Shown: positions 25,554-33,585 of the stretch, piece by piece
Layout: every line of letters starts with the position of its first letter
Position numbering within the stretch: the stretch's first letter is position 1
NCBI GenBank assembly: GCA_902790135.1
Contig: CADAQM010000016.1
Coordinates: 1-38,270, forward strand
DNA: 38,270 nucleotides
Direction: 5' to 3'
DNA from: an uncultured Coriobacteriaceae bacterium
GTDB lineage: Bacteria > Actinomycetota > Coriobacteriia > Coriobacteriales > Atopobiaceae
The notes under the pieces: model-generated
What the model saw: the letters and a program-made list of their open reading frames with translations, nothing else
Database searches by the model: none
Told to the model about the DNA's origin: nothing
Program-made: the position numbers and the translations under genes

Positions 25554-28250
25554 CTAGAGGAGGCTTCCGTGACGCCTGACGTAGACGCGGCGTACCGCAA
25601 GCACGGATGCGCCGTAGGCAAGTGCGATTAAGGCGACCATGACGACAGCGGTCACGGGAAGCACGGACAGGTCGATCACGTACCCAAGGTGCGTGCAGCA
25701 CATGATTGCGGCCGTGAGGATGCCGGCGACTCCCAGCGCGCTGATCTGCCAGCTTGCGTGGCTCTCGACAAAGGGGCGCAGCTCGGTGCGTAGCAGATGC
25801 ACTGCCAACACCTGCGTCACCATGCTCTCCAGGAGCCATCCGGCTTGGAAGGTGGCGGCAAAGGCAAGCTGTCCCGCCGCATCCTGCTGCGCCCAGGTGC
25901 CACCGCAGACCATCGGGCAGACCACCATGAACAGCACCAGGAACGTGGCGATGTCAAACACCGAGCTGATGGGCCCGAACCAGCGCATGAACGACGAGAT
26001 TGAGCTGGAGTCCCAGGCGCGAGGCTTGCGCAGCGCGTCCTCGTCCACCGCGTCCCACGGCATGGCGATGCAGGTGAGGTCATACACGAAGTTGAGGAAC
26101 AGCAGCTGCACGGCGGTCATGGGCAGGAAGGGGAGGAAGGCGCTCGCGACCAGCACGCTAAAGACGTTGCCGAAGTTGGAGCTCGCCGTCATCTTGACGT
26201 ACTTGTTCATGTTGGCAAAGGTGCGACGCCCGCCCTCGACGCCCTGCTCGAGGACCATCAGGTCCTTCTCCAGCAGGATGATGTCGGCAGCTTCCTTGGC
26301 CACGTCGGCGCCCGTGTCAACGCTCACGCCGCAGTCGGCCTGACGCATCGCCGCCGCGTCGTTGACGCCGTCACCCATGAACCCGACGACGTGCCCGTTG
26401 TGCTGCAGGGCGGCCACGACGCGAGCCTTCTGGTCGGGCGAGAGCTTGGCAAACAGCACCGTCTCCTCGACCTTTGCCTGTAGTGCCTCGTCGGAGAGCG
26501 CCTCGACCTGCGAGCCCTCGAGCACCTCTCCCGCACCGAGGCCAAGCTCGTCGCAGACATGGCTGGCAACGCGTGCGGAATCGCCCGTGAGAACCTTGGT
26601 GGCAACGCCATGTGCCGCGAGGGCCTCGATGGCCTGGCCGGCATCCTGCTTTGGGGGATCGAGAAACGCCAGGTACCCGATGAGGGTCATCTCGCGCTCG
26701 TGCTCGACGGTCAGGTTACTTACGCCAGCAGGGTCATCCTTGCATGCGACGCCCAGAACGCGCATGCCGTCGTCGGACATGTCGTGCGCGCGCTCAAGCA
26801 CCTCGGACTCGAGCTCGTCGGTGAGCGGAACCGTCTTGCAGCCAAGCTCCACGTTGCTGCAGATGGAGAGAATCTCCTCGAGAGCGCCCTTGGTAATCAT
26901 GCGCGTATGGCCTGCCTCGTCACCTACGACCACGCTTACGCGACGGCGCTCGTAGTCGAAGGGCAGCTCGTCTACCAGGAAGTTGTCTGCGACGAGGGAC
27001 TTGTCGTCCAAGCCAGTCTCGTCGTGCGCGCACTTGATGATGGCCGTGTCGATGAGGTTGAGCATGCCGGTCTCAAAGTGGCTGTTGAGGAAGGCGTGGC
27101 GCAGCACCCGCATGTCCTCGTGTCCCGTGACGTCAAGGTGGCGCTCGAGTACTACGCGGTCCTCGGTCAGCGTTCCGGTCTTGTCGCAGCACAGCACGTC
27201 GATGGACCCAAGGTTCTGGATTGCATCCAGGCGCTTGACCACCACCTTGCTGCGGCTGAGGTCGACGGCGCCCTTGGCCAGGCACGTCGTCACGATCATG
27301 GGCAGCATCTCGGGGGTCAGTCCGACGGCGACCGAGAGCGAGAAGAGCAGCGCGCTGAGCCAGTCACCCTTGGTCAGGACGTTGATGACGAACACGATGG
27401 GCACGACGATGACCATGAGGCGGACGAGCAGCAGGGACACGTCACGGATGCCGCGGTCGTAGGCGGTCTGCTTGCCCGAAGCGTCGAGACGTGCGGCGAT
27501 GTTGCCCAGCTCGGTCTGCTCTCCCACGCGCGTGGCCACGCCGATTCCCGTTCCGGAGATGACCGTGGTGCCGAGGAAGGCGAGGTTGGCTGCCTCGAGC
27601 GGGGGAAGGAGGCCATCGGTGGGAGCCGGGACCTTCTCGATGGCATCCGACTCTCCCGTAAGTGCCGACTGGCCCACAAACAGGTCGCGTGCTGCGACGA
27701 TGCGCAGGTCGGCGGGCACGATGTCGCCTGCCGCAAGATGCACGATGTCGCCCACCACGACCTCATCGAGCGGAATCTCGGTGCGACCTACGCCCGTGCG
27801 CTCCACGCAGCAGGTCGTCTCGATGCTCTCCGCAAGGGCCGCAGCAGCGTCGGCCCCGCGCGTCTCCTGCACGAAGCGGAGAATGACCGACACCAATGCC
27901 ATGGCTGCGATCAGCAAAGGCGTTGCCGGGTCTTTGGTGCCCGGGGCGGCAAAGATCACGTCGGTGGCGAGCGAGACCACGCCCAGCGCCAAGAGGATGA
28001 GCACGAAGGGGTCTCCGAAGGCCTGCAAAAAGCGCAGCGGTGCCGGCACGCGTTCGGCCTGGGCCATCTGGTTGGCGCCATGCTCCTCTCGCGAGGTCTC
28101 GACCTCGTCGGGCGTCAGGCCATTGCGCCTGGTATGGAGCTCGTCGTAGACACCCGGGGTGTCGAGGGTGGCGATGTACGAGAGCCAAGTCTGCTCCATC
28201 ACGCCAGTTGGATTGGTGCGACGGGCGGTGCGCTTCGTTACTTTGGTCAT
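25554..28250 (-). CDS. mgtA: P-type Mg2+-transporting ATPase (MgtA-like)
   Basis: This 898-residue P-type ATPase of the MgtA/P3B kind imports Mg2+ across the membrane using ATP. An N-terminal cytosolic region leads to helices 1-2, and the actuator has TGES at 198-201. The GLTPEMLPMIVTT stretch in helix 4 is the MgtA form of the ion-site motif (calcium and sodium pumps have PEGLP). The phosphorylation site is CCDKTGTLT with Asp356. The hinge is MGDGVNDAAAM, and a C-terminal helix bundle follows. I chose ATG 28250 because AAAGGAGG precedes it; the frame is open to 28298. Transcription probably starts near 28475, which gives a leader of about 225 nt. Confidence 0.9.
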   Translation of the reverse strand: MTKVTKRTARRTNPTGVMEQTWLSYIATLDTPGVYDELHTRRNGLTPDEVETSREEHGANQMAQAERVPAPLRFLQAFGDPFVLILLALGVVSLATDVIFAAPGTKDPATPLLIAAMALVSVILRFVQETRGADAAAALAESIETTCCVERTGVGRTEIPLDEVVVGDIVHLAAGDIVPADLRIVAARDLFVGQSALTGESDAIEKVPAPTDGLLPPLEAANLAFLGTTVISGTGIGVATRVGEQTELGNIAARLDASGKQTAYDRGIRDVSLLLVRLMVIVVPIVFVINVLTKGDWLSALLFSLSVAVGLTPEMLPMIVTTCLAKGAVDLSRSKVVVKRLDAIQNLGSIDVLCCDKTGTLTEDRVVLERHLDVTGHEDMRVLRHAFLNSHFETGMLNLIDTAIIKCAHDETGLDDKSLVADNFLVDELPFDYERRRVSVVVGDEAGHTRMITKGALEEILSICSNVELGCKTVPLTDELESEVLERAHDMSDDGMRVLGVACKDDPAGVSNLTVEHEREMTLIGYLAFLDPPKQDAGQAIEALAAHGVATKVLTGDSARVASHVCDELGLGAGEVLEGSQVEALSDEALQAKVEETVLFAKLSPDQKARVVAALQHNGHVVGFMGDGVNDAAAMRQADCGVSVDTGADVAKEAADIILLEKDLMVLEQGVEGGRRTFANMNKYVKMTASSNFGNVFSVLVASAFLPFLPMTAVQLLFLNFVYDLTCIAMPWDAVDEDALRKPRAWDSSSISSFMRWFGPISSVFDIATFLVLFMVVCPMVCGGTWAQQDAAGQLAFAATFQAGWLLESMVTQVLAVHLLRTELRPFVESHASWQISALGVAGILTAAIMCCTHLGYVIDLSVLPVTAVVMVALIALAYGASVLAVRRVYVRRHGSLL

Positions 28251-28474
28251 GGTGAGCCTCCTTTGGTTCGCCGCGAGATGCGCCAAGGTGGGCGGCATGG
28301 TTCGTCAGGCGCCATGGGGCTCTTTGTCAGTGGGTTACCCTCGCGGGGTGGTGTACGAAGGAGGGCGAGAGGCAGCTATCCGATCAGGCCGGTCCCCATG
28401 GTGCGGTTTGCTATGCAAGGTTTGTCGGCATTGGCATCCACGGGCTACCTCCTCGAGCTCGGATTTCGATATTC
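28251..28474 (-). promoter_or_regulatory. long structured-looking 5' leader of mgtA, no known riboswitch recognised
   Basis: About 225 nt separate the predicted start site from the ATG. On the minus strand the leader contains several complementary GC-rich segments. Mg2+ transporter genes are often under M-box riboswitches, small leader ORFs or Mg-sensing leaders. I looked for the M-box core (GGTGAGGCTCC and GCAGCTGGATGC types) and for yybP-ykoY cores and could not find either convincingly. Regulation is therefore likely but unassigned. Confidence 0.35.
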
Positions 28475-28480
28475 GCTGCC

Positions 28481-28509
28481 ACTATAGATTCAGAGAAATG
28501 TAAAGGCAA
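28481..28509 (-). promoter_or_regulatory. mgtA promoter
   Basis: On the minus strand TTGCCT (28509-28504) and TATAGT (28486-28481) are separated by exactly 17 bp. This is a good sigma-70-type promoter for the ATPase gene. Confidence 0.65.
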
Positions 28510-28522
28510 GCGTTTCCCGATG

Positions 28523-28584
28523 ATGTGACGGCTCCGTGTTTGACTGGTCTGTCCCCACGGACGCCGTTGCCGCACCTGTCACAT
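28523..28584. repeat. large imperfect palindrome of the GTGACA...TGTCAC type
   Basis: Outer arms ATGTGAC (28523-28529) and GTCACAT (28578-28584), and nested arms CCGTG (28534-28538) and CACGG (28556-28560), form a two-step hairpin. It lies between the mgtA promoter and the divergent acetyltransferase gene. The outer arms and an internal CTGTCCCC match the repeats near 23.0 and 23.97 kb. Confidence 0.55.
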
Positions 28585-28622
28585 GCTAAGGTGGTTGGAG
28601 GCCGCATACATGAGGAGGAGCT

Positions 28623-29852
28623 ATGCGCATCCAAAAGCTGACGACTGCAGACGAGCTGTTCGAGAGCGAGCACGTGCTTGCCACGGCATTCTTGCATCCA
28701 TGGGATGAGAACGAGGCGCGCGAGAAGGCGAAGGCGCAGGCAGCGGGAACGGCGCCTGTCTCCGAGGAGAGCTGGGGCATCTTCGACGATGCTGACAAGC
28801 TGGTATGCAGCATCTCGACCCTCCGTCACCAGCTAGCCTTTGGTGGGCAGGTCATGCCAGTCGGTGAGGTGCACATGGTGGGGTCGCTGCCCGAGGATCG
28901 CGGCGGCGGCAACGTACGCACGCTCATGGCAGAGCTTCTCCGCCACTTCAAGCAGCGCGGCGATCAGATGGCGGTGCTCATCCCGTTCTCGTTCTCGTTC
29001 TATCGCAAGTTCGGCTTCGAGCTGGCGGCGCGCACGATGACCCAGCGCGTGCCCATCAATCAGCTGGGAGCGTTCGGATGCGATTACACCGTCACGCGTG
29101 TGAGCAGTGAGCAGGACGTTGCCGTGCTGCAGAGCCTCTATGACGACTTTGTCGCAAGCCGAAACCTCGCGTCGTTGCGCAGCGATGCCGCCTGGGCCTA
29201 CAAGGGCAATGGCGAGTGGGGTGAGCGCGACTTCTTCCACCTTGACCGCATGCGCTACACCTACGTGCTGTGGGATGAGGCGGGCCACGCCCATGCCTAT
29301 GTGACCTTCATCTTTGTGACGGGCGACAAGGGTCCCTTTGTGGGCGAGCTCAAGGTAAGCGACCTTATCTATGACAGTCCAGAGGCCTTCCGTGGGGTGC
29401 TTGGGTTCCTCTATCGGCTGAGGGCAAAGGCGACGCACGTTGAGTTTGACCTGATGGACGACCTCGATTTGGCCACAATGATTCCCGATTGCGACCAGGC
29501 GGAGCGCACCGTGGGTGGCCACGTGATGGCGCGTCTTCTCGATGTGCCGGGTGTACTGCAGAAAATGCCGCATCCTGCGGGCTCAGGCTCCTATGTTGTC
29601 GGTGTTGAGGATGCCTTCATGCCTGAGAACGGCGGCTTCTACCGCGTGACATTTGAGGCGAGCAAGGCCACCACTGTCGAGACGACCGACCGAGAACCGG
29701 ACCTCTCAGTCACGGAGGAGACCCTTTGCCAGCTGGTTGTGGGTCGCATTGACCTCAACGATGCAGGCTATCGCGCGGGCACGGTCATCCACGGCAACGA
29801 GGAGACCCTCGCGCAGGTGTTCGTCCGTCGTCCGGTGTGCCTGGACCTGTAG
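28623..29852 (+). CDS. Eis-like GNAT N-acetyltransferase
   Basis: This 409-residue protein has the three-part Eis layout: an N-terminal GNAT domain, a second GNAT-like domain, and an SCP2-like C-terminal domain. In the first domain the acetyl-CoA loop is VHMVGSLPEDRGGGNVRTLM (V/R-x-x-R/G-x-G/A pattern), followed by FSFSFYRKFGFE, the common Eis segment with the structural Tyr-Arg. The final residues form the C-terminal carboxylate characteristic of the family. Mycobacterial Eis acetylates aminoglycosides and other amines; the substrate here is unknown. GAGGAGC precedes the ATG. It is convergent with the AEC transporter gene 18 bases away. Confidence 0.85.
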   Translation: MRIQKLTTADELFESEHVLATAFLHPWDENEAREKAKAQAAGTAPVSEESWGIFDDADKLVCSISTLRHQLAFGGQVMPVGEVHMVGSLPEDRGGGNVRTLMAELLRHFKQRGDQMAVLIPFSFSFYRKFGFELAARTMTQRVPINQLGAFGCDYTVTRVSSEQDVAVLQSLYDDFVASRNLASLRSDAAWAYKGNGEWGERDFFHLDRMRYTYVLWDEAGHAHAYVTFIFVTGDKGPFVGELKVSDLIYDSPEAFRGVLGFLYRLRAKATHVEFDLMDDLDLATMIPDCDQAERTVGGHVMARLLDVPGVLQKMPHPAGSGSYVVGVEDAFMPENGGFYRVTFEASKATTVETTDREPDLSVTEETLCQLVVGRIDLNDAGYRAGTVIHGNEETLAQVFVRRPVCLDL

Positions 29853-29870
29853 CTGGCGCCGGTGTCGCAG

Positions 29871-30803
29871 CTACGCGACGAGGAGCACGACCAGCGTGTA
29901 GACAATGAGCGTGACCACAATGTAGAGCGACATGAAGGCGGAGGTGAAGCCTGCCTCGCGGTTGTCCTTGTAGAGCGGGTACAGGAGCGGCGTCATGCCA
30001 AAGCCCGTGGGGCAGGCAAAGTAGATGAGCACAGCCATCAGGAACTCGTGGTCGGCCATGCGCGTGTGGAAGAGGAGGAAGAAGCCAACGACGATGAGAA
30101 GCGACCAGGCAAGGCGCATCGCGCCAAGGCGCAGGATGGGCGAGATGGTGTCCTTGTTCACGGTGAGGTCGTAGCCCAGGCAGAAGAGGATGAGTCCCAC
30201 GATGGGGCTCGTGACCATGGAGATGGTGGCCGTCCAGGTGCTACCGAATGGCGAGGCGAGGATGAGGCCATAGAGTCCCGTGAGGTTGAGGACAAGGCCG
30301 GCCGTGACCGCAATGATGAAGGGACTGGTCACGATGCCACGGATGATGTCGGAGGCACTCGTGCCCTTGGCGGATTCGCGGGCGATCATGATGGGAATGA
30401 CGACAAAGCAGGTGAAGGTGCCCGCGAGGTCGAAGATGACGGTATTGGACGAGGCGCCCACGATGGAGAGGTAGAGCGGCAGTGCGACGTTTCCGCCCTC
30501 GTGCGTGGTCAGCAGGTACTTGGAGAAGTGGGCGCGCTCGGCACCGGTGAAGCGCGCCGTGAGCGGACCCACGACCAGCATGGCCAGCAGGTACATGGCA
30601 AACACGTAGCCCACGATGGGCATGACGCCCATGTCGAGGTCGGCGCTCGCCATCAGGTTGAAGATCATGATGGGGAAGAGCAGGTCGAAGATGACGGAGT
30701 TGGCACCAGCCTTGCTCTCAGGGGAGACCCATCCAAACTGGTGCGACGCCCAGCCGAGCGCGAGCATGAAGAAGACGGGCAGAAGGGTGGTGAGAGCGGC
30801 CAT
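29871..30803 (-). CDS. AEC-family transporter (auxin efflux carrier/malate permease type)
   Basis: This 310-residue integral membrane protein has about ten hydrophobic helices in two halves, as in the AEC family. The N-terminal LLPVFFMLALGWASHQFGW, the central SNTVIFDLAGTFTCF and the late CPTGFGMTPLLYPLY with a Pro break are typical. Known bacterial members export or import malate, malonate or similar carboxylates; the substrate is not evident here. The start at 30803 has AGGAAAGG upstream on the minus strand. It is the only intact permease of the secondary-carrier type in the window. It could serve the sugar-acid pathway, but there is no operon link. Confidence 0.87.
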   Translation of the reverse strand: MAALTTLLPVFFMLALGWASHQFGWVSPESKAGANSVIFDLLFPIMIFNLMASADLDMGVMPIVGYVFAMYLLAMLVVGPLTARFTGAERAHFSKYLLTTHEGGNVALPLYLSIVGASSNTVIFDLAGTFTCFVVIPIMIARESAKGTSASDIIRGIVTSPFIIAVTAGLVLNLTGLYGLILASPFGSTWTATISMVTSPIVGLILFCLGYDLTVNKDTISPILRLGAMRLAWSLLIVVGFFLLFHTRMADHEFLMAVLIYFACPTGFGMTPLLYPLYKDNREAGFTSAFMSLYIVVTLIVYTLVVLLVA

Positions 30804-30911
30804 GATGATCCTTTCCTGGAGTGGTCGTTACCATCATATGGCCTAAGCTCAGGCAGTAAAAATGCCCGCTTCGTATGTTGTGCAATGCAATTTGGATATG
30901 ACGACCGCAAA

Positions 30912-30983
30912 CGGTGACACACTTGCTCCGTGGGAGTTTGTGTGTCATGACACACAAACTCCCACGGAGCAAGTGTGTCACCG
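30912..30983. repeat. 72-bp perfect palindrome without spacer
   Basis: Bases 30912-30947 are the exact reverse complement of 30948-30983 with no spacer between. The outermost bases are CGGTGACACA and TGTGTCACCG, and the centre is TCATGA. It begins 7 bases past the NUDIX stop codon (minus strand) and ends 109 bases before the AEC start. It would form a very stable hairpin in RNA and could extrude as a cruciform in DNA. No T-run follows on either strand. Confidence 0.95.
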
Positions 30984-30990
30984 CCGGGGA

Positions 30991-31524
30991 TCAGAGGGTG
31001 CCGTCTGCGGTGAGCGCCTGACGCAGGCGCTCGTAGTGCAGGAAGGTCCCGCTATCCGCGAGCTCGCTAATCTCGTCCCAGGTTGCCAGGCGGAAGTCTA
31101 TCGCCTCGCCATCTACCAGCGAGACGTCCTCCGGCGCAAAGTCCAGGCGCACGTGGTAGATGTCCACAAAGTAGTTGTCGCCGCGCTTGAGGTCGACGTT
31201 CTCGTAGCTGTACACCGGCTCGACCTCAATCTGACCTAGGTCAAGACCCACCTCCTCGGGCACCTCTCGCCAAAGGGCCTCAAGCGAGCTCTCGCCAGCG
31301 CGCACGCCACCACCGGTGACCTCCCACCAGCCGGCGCCCCAGTGCTTGTCCAGTGACCGCTGTGTGATGAGCAGCCGTCCCTGTGTGTCCTCGATGAGCG
31401 CGAGCACGTACAGCATGTACTGGCCCTCGGAGAGAAACGCGCCCTCCCGCGGGATGGTGATTCCGGTGAGCTGGCGATTGCGGTCGTAGATGTCGATCAT
31501 CTCTTGCATGGGGTCTCCCGTCAT
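30991..31524 (-). CDS. NUDIX hydrolase
   Basis: This 177-residue protein has a complete Nudix box, GGVRAGESSLEALWREVPEEVG (shortened here to its key parts: Gly, then Glu after five residues, then REVPEEVG). The upstream segment is WGAGWWEVTGGG. The N-terminal MIDIYDRNRQLTG is typical of the YfcD/isopentenyl-diphosphate-isomerase-like branch, which often cleaves nucleoside diphosphate derivatives. I chose ATG 31524 because GGAG precedes it at the right distance. The upstream membrane-protein gene ends 7 bases before, so the two are co-transcribed. The 72-bp palindrome directly follows. Confidence 0.88.
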   Translation of the reverse strand: MTGDPMQEMIDIYDRNRQLTGITIPREGAFLSEGQYMLYVLALIEDTQGRLLITQRSLDKHWGAGWWEVTGGGVRAGESSLEALWREVPEEVGLDLGQIEVEPVYSYENVDLKRGDNYFVDIYHVRLDFAPEDVSLVDGEAIDFRLATWDEISELADSGTFLHYERLRQALTADGTL

Positions 31525-31531
31525 AAGTCTC

Positions 31532-33082
31532 CTAGAGGTCCTCTCCCACGCCAGCCCCAGAGTTGAAGCCGTGGACCATGCAATAGGCATAGTCGGCGAG
31601 GAAGGTGAGGGTCAATGCCATCGCCCCGACGTTACGAACACGCGGAGGCAGCTTGCCTACGCCACGACTGATGGCGGGGGCAGCTACGTATGTAGCAAGA
31701 AGTCCGCCGAGGCCAAAGGCGAGTAAGCCTGCCAGGCAAATGCGGCCATTGAGGTTGAACATCATGTCGCTGTAGTCCCAGTACGAGGAGTTGAACATGA
31801 AATCCAGAATGAAACTGGTCAGATATTCGAGGACGGCGCACAGACCGACGGTCATGACAAAGAGCCTCGTGGGGCTCTCCCTGTAGCGATCGAGCAGGAC
31901 AATGATGCCTGCGCCGCCAAAGCCGTAGATGGGAATCCACGGGCCATAAAGGGTGCCGCGATTGACGAACTCGTGCGCCTGGAAGAGGTGTAGGGACACT
32001 TCCCAGACCCAACCGACAAAGCAGAAGACAAAGAACATGTAGATGAGGTCAATCACGGAGTAGGGCAACGGCCCCCTCTTGGCGCGGCGTGATCTGACAT
32101 CAAGGTCTTTGAGCAGATAGACGGGCTGGTTTGCATCGATGGCAGCCTGCTGGTCCTGCCGCAGGCACGCATAGGGCTCCCCGTCGAAGGCACGCTCGAC
32201 AAAGGCGCGCGATGCCAGCGAGCCGTCTTCGAGGGCTGGATTGGAGCGCAGCGTGAAGTAGAACTCCGTCTGCAACACCTCAAAGAGGGGAACTTCCACG
32301 GCCAGGCCAATCACGGGAATCGCACGTAGCAGCACGATATAGATAAAGCTCAGCTCCGTGAGCAGCATCTTCCACTTATAGCCATCGGTCATGCGTATGG
32401 AGAGCCGCCTGGCATCTCGCCACCCAATCTCGGGGTTCTCCGCAAGCAGGTAGGGCACCATCCGATACTGGAGACTCTTGTAGATGCCGCCGACGATGGT
32501 GGGCCACCACAGCAGAAGCGCCGCATGATAGCAAACCATCACCCTGATCATGTTGAGCAGCGTGTGGAGGTGAAACGGTGCGAGCATGCGCCGCCATGCC
32601 ACGTCGCGCGAGAAGCGCGACTCCATGATGAAGCGATATTGGCCAAGGGCGATGACGTTGAGGACGCAGAAGCGCAGAAGAGAGCTGATAACTGCCACGA
32701 CGGCAACGACGACAGCCACTTCCTCGGGATTATCGGCAAAGTAACGGGGGTTCAAGGCGAAGATGTGGACGAGCCACGAGGTGTGCTCGGTAATGCTGTT
32801 GATGATGTGCTGTCCAAGGTCCGGATGGGCCACAAGCAGTTCGCTCAAGATGGGCAGGCGGGAAAGGTAGCTGATGAGGACCTTTGCGTTTTGGGGCTGC
32901 AGGGGCGTCCCGCTACCGATGAGGTGGTCGATGCCGTCGATGAACGAGGCCTGCGAGGAGTTAGTTGATCCGATGAAGGCAAAAATGGAGCAGACGGCCA
33001 CGAGCTTGAGCCACGCGCGCCAGCCACGATGAAACGTGGTGAGCAAGGCATTGCTTCGAACATCCCTGTAGCTCCACTCCAT
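31532..33082 (-). CDS. DUF975 plus CmpB-type membrane protein (putative ABC transporter permease family)
   Basis: This 516-residue protein joins two membrane modules. Residues about 1-290 resemble DUF975: a first helix after FHRGWRAWLKLVAVC, then a bundle of helices with GGIYKSLQYRMVPYLLAENP and WRDARRLSIRMTDGYKW. Residues about 345-500 match the CmpB-type family labelled putative ABC transporter permease: FVGWVWEVSLHLF, FVNRGTLYGPWIPIYGFGG, EYLTSFILDFMFNSSYWDYSD and NGRICLAG. The two are usually separate or fused in gut Firmicutes and Actinobacteria, and their roles are unknown. A TATAAT box on the minus strand (33126-33121) lies 39 bp before the start. The NUDIX gene follows after 7 bp. Confidence 0.85.
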   Translation of the reverse strand: MEWSYRDVRSNALLTTFHRGWRAWLKLVAVCSIFAFIGSTNSSQASFIDGIDHLIGSGTPLQPQNAKVLISYLSRLPILSELLVAHPDLGQHIINSITEHTSWLVHIFALNPRYFADNPEEVAVVVAVVAVISSLLRFCVLNVIALGQYRFIMESRFSRDVAWRRMLAPFHLHTLLNMIRVMVCYHAALLLWWPTIVGGIYKSLQYRMVPYLLAENPEIGWRDARRLSIRMTDGYKWKMLLTELSFIYIVLLRAIPVIGLAVEVPLFEVLQTEFYFTLRSNPALEDGSLASRAFVERAFDGEPYACLRQDQQAAIDANQPVYLLKDLDVRSRRAKRGPLPYSVIDLIYMFFVFCFVGWVWEVSLHLFQAHEFVNRGTLYGPWIPIYGFGGAGIIVLLDRYRESPTRLFVMTVGLCAVLEYLTSFILDFMFNSSYWDYSDMMFNLNGRICLAGLLAFGLGGLLATYVAAPAISRGVGKLPPRVRNVGAMALTLTFLADYAYCMVHGFNSGAGVGEDL

Positions 33083-33188
33083 GGCATCTCCGTTGTGGTC
33101 GAGAACACGGCCAGGTTCTGATTATATGTGGAGCCCGCAATCGAATACCGAAAATGGGGGATTGTTCGCGATTCGTATTAATAGGGGA

Positions 33189-33218
33189 CGAGGGTCCCGC
33201 CTGAACTCGGGACCCTCG
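33189..33218 (-). terminator. terminator after the small membrane-peptide gene
   Basis: Arms CGAGGGTCCCG (33189-33199) and CGGGACCCTCG (33208-33218) are perfect over 11 bp with an 8-nt loop. On the minus strand the following bases are TCCCCTATTAAT. It lies 42 bp after the stop of the 35-residue gene. Confidence 0.7.
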
Positions 33219-33259
33219 CGGGGATTGGGCTATGTGGACCGCCCATGGCGGTGATTTGG

Positions 33260-33367
33260 CTACGCGACGTTGGCGAGCACGCTGCCAAGGATGGTGAAGG
33301 TCGCGATGAAGCCAACGAGGGTGATGTCGAGCTGGATCAGGGCGTTCTTGGCGTTCGTGCGGGGCAT
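33260..33367 (-). CDS. 35-residue hydrophobic membrane peptide (unannotated-type small gene)
   Basis: A very short minus-strand gene lies in the 503-bp gap between the DUF975/CmpB gene and the amidohydrolase gene. The peptide begins MPRTNAKNALIQLDI, a short basic head, and continues TLVGFIATFTILGSVLANVA, one hydrophobic helix of about 20 residues. A near-consensus ribosome site AGAGGAGG ends about 7 bases before the ATG, and a strong hairpin terminator follows. A TACTAAT box is about 45 bp upstream. These signals together support a real gene. Similar-sized peptides include regulators of membrane proteins, type I toxins and secreted peptides. I recognise no named family. Confidence 0.6.
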   Translation of the reverse strand: MPRTNAKNALIQLDITLVGFIATFTILGSVLANVA

Positions 33368-33585
33368 TGCTGGCCTCCTCTTCTTGTCGCTCTCTCTTTT
33401 CACCCATTAGTACGGGGCGGGCCACCGTTCCGTCTCAAACTTTTTTTGGAATCTTTCTGCGTGAGTGAAGAGACCGCCGCACACGTCATGGCAGGGGCGT
33501 GCCAACGGTCGTTATGCAGCGGAGGCGCCTCGTAGCCGACCGGCCGAACTATCATGGTCAATAGGCAAGAATCAAGGAGGCAGCC

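Noticed and set aside
28251..28474. M-box or yybP-ykoY riboswitch upstream of mgtA
   Set aside because: GGAGG and GGATGCC pieces are present, but the ordered conserved cores of either class could not be laid out, so no known riboswitch is claimed.
26559..28487. A 642-codon plus-strand open frame opposite mgtA
   Set aside because: The minus-strand P-type ATPase has all its motifs. The opposite frame gives a low-complexity His/Asp/Gly-rich product with no recognisable domain.
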